Part shown: positions 1-12,384 of the stretch, in pieces
Layout of the letters: each line of letters begins with the position of its first letter
Position numbering within the stretch: the first letter of the stretch is position 1
Assembly (NCBI GenBank): GCA_023853785.1
Contig: JAJIRX010000817.1
Location: 62,001 to 126,000, forward strand
DNA length: 64,000 nt
Reading direction: 5' to 3'
From: Psilocybe azurescens
Taxonomy: Eukaryota; Basidiomycota; Agaricomycetes; Agaricales; Agrocybaceae
Made by a program: the position numbers and the translations under genes
Notes under the pieces: model-generated
Told to the model about the DNA's origin: nothing
Seen by the model: the letters and a program-made list of their open reading frames with translations, nothing else
The model's database searches: none

Positions 1-200
1 CGCACGTGTCTGGTACGCGCCTAGGGCGTCGTGAGACGGAAATGATGGCATAAGCCCGATATATCCAAGTCCCTCCGCGGGAATATCTGATCAAATCAAA
101 AATATCCAACTCAAAATCCGAAAGGTCCGCTTTGAAAAGTATTACTTTCGAGTGATCCCGAGTAAACCATCCCTCTCTCTTCAGTACTACGACCACGACC

Positions 201-2470
201 ATGGCACCCACTATCAAGAACAAAGTCTGTCTAATGTACGTTCTCGCCCTTGCTTACTCGCCTAGATTGAGATCTGACTCCTATCTAATTAGCGTGCACG
301 ATGGGTGGGGCATCGCACAAGAAAAGGGCGTCAAGGGCAACGCCATCGAGGCGGCGGACACGCCTGTAATGGACAGGATCACCAAGGAGGACGCTGCCAC
401 GACGCTACTCGCCAGCGGCACCGCCGTGGGTCTCAGCGAGGGTCTCATGGGCAACTCTGAAGTCGGGTAAGTACCTGATCCACACACTCCACTCGGTGTC
501 ATCAGAGGCGAAGAGACATGTCTGACCTGCCGTTTTCCTCGGGATAGACATTTAAATATAGGTGCTGGCCGTATTGTGTGGCAGGACATCGTGCGCATCG
601 ATGTGTCGATCAAGAAGAGGCAGTTTCATAAGAACGAGGCCATCCTCGCGAGCTGCAAGCGCGCGAAAGACGGAACGGGAGGCTGCATCTCATTGGTTTG
701 GTGCGTATATCCATTTTATTTCTATTAATCGCACACACTGCTGGTGGCGACTGCTGTTTGTCTTTCAAACGGGCGAGAGCCGTAAGACATGTATCAATGA
801 GATCAAACACCGTTATTCTTTCGCCAAACAGACCCAGCAGTGACTTCCTCTTCGCGTTTCGCTTATTCGTGCTTTCTTTCATTTCCGAAGGTCTCCGATG
901 GTGGCGTTCACTCGCACATCAGCCACCTTTTCGCACTCCTCGAGACCGCAAAAGAGCAAGGCGTCCCACACACCTACATCCACTTCCTCGGCGACGGACG
1001 GGACACCGCTCCGCGTTCCGCAGACAAGTACGCCGGACAACTCCTGGAATTCACCAAGAAGCTCGGGTACGGTGAGATCGCGACGGTCGTTGGGCGGTAT
1101 TACGCTATGGACCGCGATAAGCGATGGGATCGCGTCAAGCTCGCGATTGATGGACTTGTGAAGGGCGAGGGTGACAAGGTCGAGGGCGGCCAGGATGGTG
1201 TGGTCAAGGCTATTCAGGCGAATTATGAGAAGGATGTTACCGATGAGTTTTTGAAGCCTATCATTGTTAATGGAGATAAGGGCAGACTCAAAGGTTCGTG
1301 TTTCTGTTCAAGAATACCTGTCGTCAACTAATATGTTCTCAGATGATGATACAATCTTCTTCTTCAACTATCGTTCCGATCGTATGCGTGAGATCGCCTC
1401 TGTGCTGGGCTTGCCCGACAAGCCTGTTGAAGTCACGGTCCCTAAAAATCTCGTATGTCGCATTCAATTTTGTTAGGTTTTAGAGAAACACTGTCGTTAA
1501 ACTCCACTGTAGGGTATCACTACTATGTCCCGTTATAACGCCGAGTTCCCGTTCTCCGTAGCCTTCCCTCCTCAAGCTATGACAAATGTCCTGGCAGAGT
1601 GGCTCAGCAAAGAAGGTGTAAACCAGGCGCACATCGCCGGTACGTATGCCAGTCATTATAACATCTTATCTTCCATTAACGCTTTGAAAACACAGAAACC
1701 GAAAAATATGCGCACGTGACGTTCTTCTTCAACGGAGGTGTGGAGAAGCAGTTCCCTCAGGAGACGCGCCACATGGTGCCGTCTCCCAAGGTGGCTACGT
1801 ACGACAAGCAGCCTGAAATGAGCGCGCAGGGCGTTGCTGATAAAGTCGCGGAGGTGCTCAAGGAGGGCACGGAGGACTTTGTCATGTGCAACTTCGCGCC
1901 TCCCGATATGGTACGTCACATCCTATTCCGAAAATAGACTCTCCTTCTGATCTATAAATATCATCGTTATCTCTTCATCATCGTATATAATAGGTCGGCC
2001 ACACAGGTGTATTCGACGCCGCCGTAGAAGCCGTGACAGCGACCGACAAAGCCGTGGGCACCATCGCGGACGCAGCGAAAGCGCACGGATACGTGCTGCT
2101 GATCACCGCGGACCACGGCAACGCGGAGCAGATGCTCGACCCGACGACGGGCAACCGCACACCGCCCACACGACGAACCCGGTGCCGTTCCTCATGGTGG
2201 GCGAGGGCTTGAAGTTCAAGGAGTGGAGGGATGTCGAGAAGGAGAAGAAGGAGGCGAAAGAGGAGAAGGGCGAGAAGGACGATGATCCTGCGGAGGACGA
2301 GCCTGCGATCTGTGATGTCGCGCCTACTATTTTGGATATCATGGTGCGTGTGGTTTTCATGTTTATGGAACTTGCTCGGTTGATTTGTTGTTGACTCTGA
2401 CCTTCTTTGATATTTCTAGGGATTGACTATTCCTGAAGAGATGACTGGACGATCACTCCTTGCTCATTGA
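201..2470 (+). CDS. 2,3-bisphosphoglycerate-independent phosphoglycerate mutase (iPGM)
   Basis: Glycolytic and gluconeogenic cytosolic enzyme that interconverts 3- and 2-phosphoglycerate with two metal ions. Visible motifs are DGWG with the N-terminal metal Asp, MGNSEVGH with the catalytic Ser, [18 protein letters not shown] and [10 protein letters not shown]. Exons I place are 201-235, 293-466, 548-700, 891-1293, 1343-1452, 1513-1639, 1696-1910, 1994-2343 and 2420-2470. The ATG follows a pyrimidine-rich leader and gives the family's usual start. Two single-base losses break the frame: at the GGG run 677-679, so that the expected RLHLIGL only reads in another frame, and at CC 2155-2156, where the expected [12 protein letters not shown] reads one frame over. 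Both flanks of each break remain conserved, so I infer consensus error rather than decay. Length, about 520 aa after splicing, fits the family. Identity is secure; an intact reading frame is not shown. Confidence 0.93.
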
Positions 2471-3261
2471 TGAGTTGTTCGATAATAATTCAGATACGTC
2501 GCGGTATCATATTAACTGGAGCGAGTACAGAAAAAAGGCGGCTCGAATAGACGAAGAAGAACACAAGAAAAGTCATTGTAGAATATTTTATCCAATTGCA
2601 TGCTATAGAAGAGAAAGTGATCGCTCTGTCTCTATCGACATATCTTACGGAGTTCGCTTTTTTGAAAGACGCCTTAGACCCATCTAAACTTCCACCACAA
2701 GAGCAAACCTCGTATTGAATACGTTTATCACACCCAAGGTTCTTCAAGGTTGAACTTGAACTTGTACTCAACTTCTTCCCTGATGCTGTCGAGACTCTAG
2801 GATCTAAACGTGTCTATGAGGAACTCCGTCTCTTGTGTGTGTCCATCTGACTGACGTTTTGAGAAATAGAACCCCGAGCTATTGGTCAAGATAGTCATCT
2901 CGCTCCAGTTAGCGACCGAGGATAAACTAGGATTTGATACTACAGTAACGCGGGATGAGGATTGTCAATACACCTAGAAATTCCTCATGATAATGGAAAT
3001 CCGAGTCGTTTCTACGGAATCATATGATTTATCTTTCCCAGAAACGACTGAATTCAACCATGGCTAGTCAATGAGATGAAATAAAACACGGTGCGATAGT
3101 GAGTTCTGGCCATCTGTGACGAGCTGCCCGAGCGTAGATCAGATTAGATACAGTAGATCATCAGTGGCTGTGCACGATTTGTGTGCTAGCGCGCTATCGT
3201 AGCGAGACAGCAACGCACCTTTGCTCGCAACGGTCTTAACACAAACCGTGCACAGCCGCTG
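2471..3261. other. intergenic, no supportable gene
   Basis: Short open frames only, none with recognisable motifs or a fungal exon pattern. It contains the 3' flank of the phosphoglycerate mutase gene and runs into a kinase relic. Confidence 0.5.
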
Positions 3262-3965
3262 ATGAGATGTTCTACACTATCTAATCTAATCCACGCTCGG
3301 ACAGCTTGGCTCAGATGGCTTACCACTACAACGGATGCGACAGTGATTGGTGAGCAATGCATATTGGAGGATGCGTGGCGCAATGTCGATTTATACCAAA
3401 CCAAAAGGCAAATACAGGACGCCATTTTCAAGGACATTGAAGCCTTTTGGGCTGGGGAACTTCCCTCGAGCTCAAACCTGGGGCTCTCGTGACAAGTGGG
3501 AAGTACAATGACTTTTTCGCAGGATAGAAACAGACTTCGTTGAAAGGTCGACCCAAACCCCTCGCCCCCGGCTCCGGAGAAATCAAATATCCCTTTACGA
3601 GATGTGACGACGATTGTATACAACTTCGCAACGATAAAATTGCACATAAGAGGAAGCCGAGGAGACTGTATCGCACTATCTTCCCTGAAATATGCAAGAT
3701 TGTAGGGATTTTGAACTGCTTGGTGAAGCCAATGATTTAGTCCGGCAGGCGCTCATACGTAGGTCTTAGCTTGATCGAGATATCTGTTCACTCCACTCAT
3801 TTATGTCTCCATATCCGCAACACAGCGTTCGAACTTCTGCTTTGTGCAGGATGGGTCCACAGCAATATCAGTTTCGATGGCATATTGGCTTGTAAAACTG
3901 AAATGTACGATAGAGTGGAACCCTGGAAGCTCAGATTGATCGACTTTGGAAACTCTCAGAAATAA
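3262..3965 (+). pseudogene. decayed FunK1-like fungal protein kinase fragment
   Basis: Two separated stretches look like pieces of a fungal-specific FunK1-type kinase. The first (about 3262-3492) reads like the N-lobe, with an IGEQCILEDAWR segment. The second (about 3840-3965) holds a catalytic-loop-like GWVHSNIS segment, where active kinases have H-x-D, followed by LRLIDFGN, a DFG-like metal-binding motif. The catalytic Asp of the loop is replaced by Asn/Ser context, and the pieces are separated by stop codons in every frame. No complete kinase can be assembled, so it is called as a relic. The family assignment rests on these two motifs only. Confidence 0.45.
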
Positions 3966-5312
3966 TCTCCCGAATCTCCTCCCTCCCACCTGTCCAAATC
4001 ACATCCTGTACCTACTTCATCATTTACAGCCCATCCTTGAGCTCATGGATCACAGTGATCTCCTTACTTCAAAGCTTATGAAATTATGTTGGGGAGAAGC
4101 TTTTATTTAGCGGACAATAAAACCGAATTCTATACAGAGGTGGAAGGAGATACGTTGGAGTCACCTTATAATGACCTCCGAAATTGATTGGGTACCATCC
4201 CAACAATACGGAAACAGCCTAAGCGCAACTGAACGATTTCAATGCTTTTAACGATCGAACTATTGGGAACTCAAAGCGACTCTAAAGACAGGCGTTTGAT
4301 CCTTTGTTTCAGCTATTAATTCGATAAGAAGTTTCATAATATTTGATTACATAGAACGGACGAAGAAAGAACGCCTCACCGATCCAAGATCCTACGTCGC
4401 GATTCAAGACGATTTTGAATTGATGTTCGAATTCTTGGAAAGAGCAGGTTAAATGGTCTGTAGTAAACTTGAATGGGAACCATAGTATATGTCCTGAGGA
4501 TGGTCATCACGAGGACATAACGGTCGAGGACCGTATTAAGGAGGTTATTCTACCGATCCTCAAGGACCCGATATTGGATTACGATGGCCAGGAAGATGAG
4601 GATAATGTCTATGTTTACAATTGATGGGAACGTTAATTCTTGGTATATAGTCGTAAATTTGTAGGTCAGATCGCCATTCTACATGGCGAGTCAATGATTC
4701 CTCAGCTTAATTTCCCTCTGTGAACGCCATAGAACGCTTTAAAAATACAGCCCCACTGAAACTACAAACAGTCGTTCTACTTACGCTTTACCCTCTCCCT
4801 CTCGACGTCCTGTGAGAGACTACAGCACTTCCATGGAGCCTTCTCTCGCGGAGACTGATCGCTTAACCATTCTTTGCTACTACACATGACTCTGATATCT
4901 CTATAATAAACCACTTCCCAGCCCTCTACTCGGCTTCAATGCGAGATTGTCCTATCGGAATGTAACTATCTATATGTTGGTCACACGGAGATAACCAGCA
5001 TTGTATCAAGTAATTAAGATTTTAGCGATGTCTTATATACCTGGAAGTATCTGATGGTCTGCTCTATCATCTCGAAGCCTGGTATGCAAGAGTTATTGGT
5101 CTATATTATCCCAGCAAATAATCGAGTTACATTCAGGCTATTTTATCAGGATTGAAGATCTACTCGTCAATTGGGTGTATGCACTTACGCATGTTTGACT
5201 CCTTGACACGAGCGAAGACGTAGCCCAGTGAGAAAGTTCCCAGTACAACACAACTGAACTCCTTATAATCTCCGGATACTTCACTCGCAAAACATCACTG
5301 TAATCTCCTCTA
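3966..5312. other. gene-poor stretch with one short open frame
   Basis: Mostly stop-rich. A frame of about 45 codons ending near 4624 is acidic (ITVEDRIKEV... ending in VYVYN) and has no family I recognise. It may be a further fragment of the neighbouring kinase relic. The last 100 bases are the promoter side of the GMC oxidoreductase. Confidence 0.4.
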
Positions 5313-7757
5313 ATGTACTGGAGGATCTCTGTAACTTCAGCATTTCTAGTTCACCTTTCCCTGTTCCTGGTCCATACCTGGGGATTGACCATCACATCAC
5401 CTTCTCAGCTGCCAACCTTGACGTTTGACTATATCATTGTCGGAGGTCAGCATCCATCCATCATCATCATTTTTCTTTGGTGTAAATATGAATACAATGC
5501 TTCAATTTATTCTCGCACAGCTGGGACGGCTGGACTCACAGTTGCCAGCCGATTGACAGAGATCGCGAGTGTAACTGTTCTTGTAATCGAAGCTGGTCCA
5601 AGGTAAAATATTTTTTCCCTCCTCGTTGATGCTTCTTCAGGCTTGTTTATTCACCCATTTTAATTTTCAGTGATGCTGGAGATGTGAGCATGCAGGCACC
5701 CTTCTTGGGTCCGACTCTGACCCCAAGTAAGTAAAGTCTGGCTGATCGTTGATCAGAGAGTTACTTCGTGACCTCACAGAGAGCAAACCGAAAATATTAC
5801 TACATAGACACAATACATGACTGGAATTACTCAGTAGTAGCCCAAGTAGGGTTGAACAAGCACATATTCCCTTTTCCCCGAGGACGTGTATTGGGAGGAT
5901 GCAGCAGCATCAGTGAGTATCTCTACTTGCGCTGACGAACAAATCAACTATATATCCCATAGATTATATGTTTCACCAATATGGAGCAAGAGACGATTGG
6001 GATAGAATGTCCAACATTGTAGGAGATAGTGGATGGTCTTGGAACAATATGAAGCAATTCATACTAAAGGTCATTTCATGCTCCAGAGATCCAGCATCGT
6101 CGACTGACTGAAAATACTTTTAATACTAGCACGAGAAATTAGTCCCCCCGCAGATGGCCATGACACCACGGGCCAGATAGTTAATGCCATCCACGGCGTC
6201 AACGGAGCAGTATCCATTAGCCTTCCAGGCAACAACCAAACTATCGACTCCCTCGTCCTACAAACGACCCGCCAGCTCCCAGAATTTCCTTTCAACCAAG
6301 ACATGGGCGGAGGAAACACACCACTACTCGGGATCGGGTTCCTCCAAGCGTCAATCGGCGGTGGTGCGAGAAGTAGCTCCTCTACTACCTACCTTCAAAA
6401 TGCAACGGAAAGACCAAACCTTACTGTGCTCATCAATACGACTGTGATGAAGCTTCTGCAGACAAATTCTTCAAAGCCATTTTTCAAAGCTTTTCGGTCG
6501 GTGCAGATTACGCCATCACTACCGGATAGCGCCTTCAATAGCCCACCTCGTGTGTATCATGGATGTTGATTCAGAACTCATAAAAAATACTGACACTTCC
6601 AGTAGTAAGCGTACCAGCTAGCTCCAACTTTACAGTAACGGCTGCACGGGACGTCATACTATCCGCGGGCTCAGTAGGCACCCCACAGATCCTGCAACTG
6701 TCTGGAATAGGAAACAGCACAGAACTCACATCCCTAGGCATACCCACCATCATCGACAATCCATCCGTCGGGAACAACCTCGCCGACCACCTCTTTCTCT
6801 CCAACATTTACAGTGTTCAAAGCGATCTCACCCAAGATGATCTCTTCCGGAGCACCGCGCTCAAGAACCGCGATATCGCAAGCTGGCAGATCAACAAGAC
6901 AGGAATCATTTCTAATACGCTTGCTAACAATCTAGGCTTCCTGAGGTTTCCTGATAATTCGACAGTCATGCGACAATTCCCGGATCCTGCCGCTGGACCT
7001 ACTGCTCCTCATTGGGAGATCATCTTCTCGGTGCCGTAACCAATTATCTCTGAGAGTATATTTCCGTACTTACAAACGTATGAAGAACTTCTGGTTCAAC
7101 CCCGGCTTCGCTCAACCCGCCAACGGGAGTTTCATGTCCGTTCCAGTCGTCCTCGTGAGCCCCCTATCCCGTAAATATCCCGCGCTTTCTCCCTCTCGCC
7201 CGCTTCACTCACACTTTCTTTCCACATCGCCACAACAGGCGGGAGCATAAAAATTAAATCCAAAAGCCCCTTCGACCACCCAAATATTGACCCTAACTTC
7301 CTCACAAACCCATTCGACATTGCCGCGATGCGCGAGACCGTTCTCGCCGTCAAACGATTCACAGCCGCCCCCGCCTGGTCAAATTTCATCATAGGCCCAT
7401 TCGAGCAACAGTTAATTGTCGCAAACACAAACGCCACCATCGACGAGTATGTACGTGAATTCGCCACGGGTATATTTCACCCCACAGGCACAGCGTCGAT
7501 GTCTGCTGTGAATGCAACGACGGGAGTCGTTCAGTCGAATTTAACTGTTAAAGGCGCGGAGGGCCTTCGGGTGGTCGATGCTTCAGTTTTCGTGAGTGAA
7601 AACCTTGTTATTTTGGAATCCAAATTCTCTTTTCATGCCGAGCGTATATTAACTTCTGATTTATTAGCCCTTTCCGTTAAGCGCTCATCCTCAGGGTAGC
7701 GTGTACATCTTGGCTGAACGAGCAGCCGTAGCCATCATACAGTCAGAAAAGCTATAG
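5313..7757 (+). CDS. secreted GMC oxidoreductase, aryl-alcohol-oxidase-like (copy 1)
   Basis: FAD flavoenzyme that oxidises an alcohol and passes electrons to oxygen, giving peroxide, or to quinones; in wood-decay fungi such enzymes act outside the cell. It begins with a hydrophobic signal-peptide-like segment. The dinucleotide fold follows as DYIIVGG joined across an intron to AGTAGLTVASRL, then the second FAD segment VLVIEAGP, the RGRVLGGCSS GMC signature, and SAGSVGTPQILQLSGIG (GMC signature 2). The catalytic pair is present: HPTGT near 7487 and the final-exon SAHPQG. I place exons 5313-5445, 5521-5602, 5671-5726, 5784-5912, 5963-6069, 6130-6549, 6603-about 7029, about 7087-7170, 7239-7591 and 7668-7757. 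I see no frame break, unlike many neighbours. The substrate cannot be told from sequence. Confidence 0.9.
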
Positions 7758-7970
7758 AGCACTCATTTTCTGTTTTGAGGATTCATAACTACACACACCC
7801 TACATGTTTTCTTTTTCATCACGAAATGTTGTCCAGTGGGAAGTGAACCTAAGGCGTGACCGAACAGAATGTGATGATGACCTCGGTCGTGCTGAAGGAA
7901 AATTGGGAAGTATATAAAATAATTGACTGCGACTTTTCTTTCTCACAGTCGATACTTGATAACATGACAA
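7758..7970. other. 3' flank of GMC gene
   Basis: AT-rich 3' region of the GMC gene up to the MITE boundary. No other signal seen. Confidence 0.4.
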
Positions 7971-8394
7971 TAGGGTGATTCACGGTAAGAAAATTTGGTC
8001 CCAACTTGCTGTACAACTTGATTCTCGACTTTGATCAAGTTGGGAGTGAAGTTGGGATGCAAATTGTGGTCCGGAGCACGATTTGCAACCCAACCTCCAA
8101 CTTTTTGACCATTTGGTTTCCTCTGTCCCTGTGCATCCCATTTATTTAAATTTATTTTCAAAGTCAAATGTATACCGGACCATACTATTTTATTCTCATT
8201 TTATATATATTAAAATCTCAGTGGAAGGACTCGAAAATACGAAGTTGGAAGTTGAGTTGAAGTCAAGTTGGGGTCGGGGGTTTCAAAATTTGATCATCCA
8301 ATTTGCGTTCCAACTTTGCTTCCAACTTCGTTCAAGTTGGAAGCAAAGTTGGAAGGTAAGTTGGATCCGAGTTGGGTTACCGTGAATCCCCCTA
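7971..8394. mobile_element. MITE-like non-autonomous DNA transposon with TA target duplication
   Basis: About 420 bp bounded by near-perfect terminal inverted repeats: the left end reads TAGGGTGATTCACGGTAA and the right end, reverse-complemented, reads TAGGGGGATTCACGGTAA. The TA at each outer edge looks like a duplicated TA target site (7971-7972 and 8393-8394), the hallmark of Tc1/mariner-type insertion. The subterminal 100 bp on both sides are packed with AAGTTGG/CCAACTT motifs in both orientations, so the inverted similarity extends well past the tips. There is no coding capacity for a transposase, so it would depend on an element elsewhere. It lies about 70 bp from the tRNA gene. Confidence 0.85.
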
Positions 8395-8463
8395 ATGCAA
8401 CTTGAATAATGTAGTCCGCAGAATTTGCATTAATCCAGCATGTAGTCAACAAAAGTTAAAAGA

Positions 8464-8556
8464 GGGCCTCATCGGGAATTGAACCCGAGACCTCTTCCAT
8501 TTATGAGTCCCAAAGGACACCCCAAAGGAAGAATCATGCTACTAGACCATAAGGCC
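8464..8556 (-). tRNA. tRNA-Pro (anticodon UGG) with a 21-nt intron
   Basis: On the minus strand the 5' GGCCUUA pairs with 3' UGAGGCC (acceptor stem, one G-U pair), leaving discriminator C at 8464. The D arm begins GGUCUAGUAGC. The anticodon stem CUUCC pairs with GGAAG around the loop UUUGGG, which reads UGG at positions 34-36. The T arm is UCGGG-UUCAAUU-CCCGA. Between position 37 and the 3' half of the anticodon loop lies an insert of about 21 nt, the canonical site for nuclear tRNA introns. No CCA is encoded, as expected for a eukaryote. The internal A and B boxes of the pol III promoter correspond to the D and T arms. Confidence 0.9.
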
Positions 8557-11252
8557 GGTGAAATGGTGTCTAAGCGCTGTATATATAAATTCCACACTCA
8601 AGAACGAACTTACAGACAACGCAGGGATTCAAGGATAAGAAACTCGACATTGAATTTGTACCGGAAATCCTTCAGAGAGGTCCACATGATCGCAACACGT
8701 CGATCACCTGACATTGGCAAATGAGTAAAGATCTGGACAGGAGCTCAGTCTGGATACAGATACACTTGTCACAGTGTGTGTTATTCTCTAGATGGCACAT
8801 GTTCCCTACAAATGTGGGTCATAGTCTACAATGAATTCGTTGTGTGTACTGTCATGTTCCAAAGCTATTGAACTACCATACTTCTGCTAAGAGAAAACTA
8901 GTATATGTAATAGTCGAGTATAAAACTGAGGCTGACCATGTGGCAGATACCCTTGCGGAAATCTCTCGACTTTGATGTCCGTCTCTATGCATTCCCATTC
9001 ATTTGGAGATGCAGGCCTTGCTTCTATAGCCAGGTCTTATGGGAAAGAAAAAAATGCATGGGTTTTCAATTCGGTTCGTTATCCAACATGCAACTTCATT
9101 TCCGCCTAAAAATCTTGTGGGCCTGGATATATCCCAGCGGATATGAAAATAGAAGACTATACACGTAATATTGCTTCTTGACCAATCGTAATGCACCATT
9201 TGGATCGAGGCATGCTTGCACACAACATACGAATGAATACAAGAACTCCGGAAAGCCGGATGGCAACGCAATATATCATACATAGACGTTCTGCGGGAAC
9301 ACTGTCGGTCCAAAGCGGCGTGTGGGTGACAAACCATGAGGTAAATTAAGAACAGTCAATGGAGCCCACAGTGCATATATCCTCAACCCTGTGTATTCTC
9401 AGAACGGCCATTGCCTATGAATACATTGTTGTGGGACATCATGCCCTCACACTTATCGCTCACTTGGTTTGATGTCGTGGAGATTTCTAAGCTCTAAACT
9501 CGTTGTCCAGCTCGGTACATCAGGCTGCTTGCCACGATGCCTGAGGCCGAAGTCAGCCCATTGTGGGCACACCAGAAACGTCCGACTGAGACGACGCATG
9601 CCAAATTTTCGCCATGGGGTCAGGAAAGCAGAATAGAACGCCATGAGGAGATTATCGACGCTCAAATAGGCAAAGCGGCACCCAGCGGCCACACACATAG
9701 CTCACATGAGGCACGGAGAATAAGGCAAGTGGGGACAGCGTCGACGGATACGAGCTATAGTTGGTGTTAGTGTAGACTTCAAGTTATCTTTCAAGTAAGG
9801 CAGTGATGGGTGGCACTCAAACCAACTCTGAAACGCCGCACACCGAGTAAAGTCGGTGGACGCGCCCACATAACAGGTATTCAAAAGCTCGCTACGAATC
9901 ATAGAAATGGAAACTATTCAGGTAGAACATACCCTCTTGAACGTCTCTACTCATCAATGTTGTCGTCGAGCAAGTTCAACTTGTCCGCACCCGCTTCTCG
10001 GTATGTGAAATCAAGAGAAATCGGTTACACGCGTCGCTCAAGATAGCCAGAACCTGTACAAACAGTGAATCTCAGTGTCTCAGCGGGTGTCCTGGGAGTC
10101 GACAATCTCGCCCTTCGATTTCGAGGAGCCGTTCGACTGATTCTCATGCTCGGGAGAGTACGGACCATGCCGCATATTTGCTCCATAAAGAAGAAAGACT
10201 GTCACGTCGCACAAAGCCATTTGCACACCCCTATCAAGATCGCGCATTGCCCTTAGCTAGGACTATAACCCCAGATAATGGAGACCAAGTTGCAGAGAGA
10301 AATAAAGAGCTCTATGCTCCTTGGACGAAAGAAAATCCAAGCCGACAAAGACAAAAACCACCCACAAGACCACCAGAGAGACGGCGCCGTACTTGGCCAC
10401 CAAGAGAAAGGAATACCAGAGGGCAGCTTATCCTGTACAACGATGAGGCGCATGATATATGTCTGACGGATTTGGAGGATAAGGAAATGATACCGTTTCC
10501 CAGAGGATGTGACGATCAGTTTGACAAGCCGTTTATGCCGGGATCGTGCCCAATTAATCATGCACGATGTTTAACATGGCTTCGTAGCGTACCGACGTAT
10601 ACAGGGACGGTGGCATTCCGACAGGAGGGGTAGAAGAGTTCTTACATTTTTATGTTTCTCGAAGACGATTGAGCTAGTAATATTTCTCACCTTCACAATC
10701 ACAAGTGCTCCGTGTTAAGTTTGAATGTTTTCGTCCTGGGCTGCTATTTAATGAGTAACCACTGGCATGCTATGTACTGTAACCTGGTTTCGCCATTACT
10801 CTGCGGGGACGCTTGTTCATATATAACCTATGGCAAAGGATCTGTGTGAAATTTTTGAGATAAAATTACTCAAGAAAGTGGAGGAGCAATGACAAACAAG
10901 AAACTAGGAAAGAATTCAAAACTAAATTACATAGTATATAACCGACTTTCGGCCGGAATTCCTCTTCCTGCCTATCCCGTTGCCTTCGGACTCTCTGCTG
11001 CCTAAAGGATTGGCGCTAATCGATGGGCTTGGCAGCGATCTTTTGCCATTATCTTTTAATAGTTCTTTAATTGATGGACACCATGGTGAGGCCTTTTGAA
11101 CGTCAGATTTCAAGATTGCTTTTACTGTCACTCGTGAGTAGGCATCGCACAACTCACTATTCCGGATGTTTTATAACAGAAACACCACATAATATATATC
11201 GGTTTCGGATCCCTCCGACTGGTTCTTTCTCCGGGATCCTGTCAAGTTAATG
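8557..11252. other. 2.7 kb gene-poor region
   Basis: Several open frames of 60-150 codons exist. The longest is on the plus strand at 10178-10633; it is rich in Arg/Pro/Lys and has no motif I recognise. None shows fungal exon-intron structure, a signal peptide or a conserved domain, and opposite-strand frames overlap them. I support no gene here. The region lies between two transposon remnants and may be decayed insertion sequence. Confidence 0.4.
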
Positions 11253-12384
11253 TACAGTTGCGGACAATCAAACACATCAAAATTATTTGACCGATTATGG
11301 TAGGGGCCACATTTGCCTAGGATGTCTAAAAAGTGTTGCAAGATGGAGGAGTAGACCTAATAGACCGATTTGCATGAGCGAGTTTTTGAGATTTGCAGTT
11401 CTAAGGGAAAATGGTCAAAAATATTGGCGTGTGCTAAAACAATTCGCTAAAATCTCGGAAATTTCATTTTTGGACTGCTTTCAATAAACGCATTCCGTTC
11501 CCAAAGAATTACAACTTTCTATCGAGCCATTGCCCCGTAAATTTTTCAAAAAATGACGCCTAAAGCAGGCTGACACCCTAAGAAAAAGAGGAACATTTCC
11601 GGATTGAAGAATCATTCTCGATCAGCCAACACATCTGCAAGTCAAGTTGTGGATGAATCAGGTCAATGTCACAGACCTGGTCCAGATACAAATGCAGAAG
11701 AAGATCCACATACACATTCACTGTGAATTAAAGATCATCGAGATGGTAATAATTTTAACCTGGGGCAAGTAATAACTTATCTTATATCATCACAGTATTG
11801 GGGATGGTGTAAATATCGCTACCGTTAGGTCGACAAAAAAACCTTTCAAGATGCCAAGGACACCGTCAAGCATTATCTCGAAGCATGTCCTGCCGAGGTT
11901 ATATGCCGGTTCATTAATCGATCCTGGCGATTACGAGTGCGTACCGCCTCGGATTAACTGGGCATGCTGCAGCGTGGGCTGTGAGGAAACAAAAGCAGCA
12001 TCGGCAGGTATCTCATTCTCAATGTGCAATGATGTCAATCAGGGCCGTTCTCGGCCCGTCTTGATAAAGTTTGTCACCTCCCGCCCAATTTTCCCGTTTT
12101 CCCGTGCCCAAAAGTTGTGAAATTTTTACCAAAAATTTGGCGCACCTAAAACCTCGTGGGAATTTAATGAAAAGATTGTTTTTAGACTCTACTATCCCTT
12201 ACCCGCTGTTCGGTTTGACCACATGTTCGTTTTGACACCCCTACCCTCCTCTCCTTGCCTCAAATTTTGGTATACATACTTACGAACAACAGGTAAGGGA
12301 TAGTATTCGACCGTCCGGTTTCGAATCTGTCATTAGTTTTCTCCAAAAAAAAATTTTTGTTGTGTTTGGTTGTCCGCAACTGTA
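11253..12384. mobile_element. 1.13 kb pogo/Tc1-like DNA transposon relic
   Basis: The ends are inverted repeats of about 28-30 bp. The left starts CAGTTGCGGACAATC at 11255, and the right, reverse-complemented, starts CAGTTGCGGACAACC from 12382. Both are flanked by TA (11253-11254, 12383-12384). The CAGT tip with TA duplication fits the pogo/Tc1/mariner superfamily. Inside, from about 11800 to 12060 on the plus strand, a decayed coding segment is readable across stops and frame shifts: YWGWCKYRYR, then ACPAEVICRFINRSWR, then GHAAAWAVRKQKQHRQVSHS and MMSI. I recall this as a helix-rich DNA-binding-like segment in agaricomycete transposon-associated proteins. No DDE catalytic domain is present, so the element is non-autonomous or internally deleted. 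Confidence 0.78.

Noticed and set aside
10178..10633. 151-codon open frame on the plus strand in the gene-poor region
   Set aside because: Arg/Lys/Pro-rich with no motif, signal or splice structure, overlapped by an opposite-strand frame of 102 codons, and located between transposon remnants. I could not support it as a gene.
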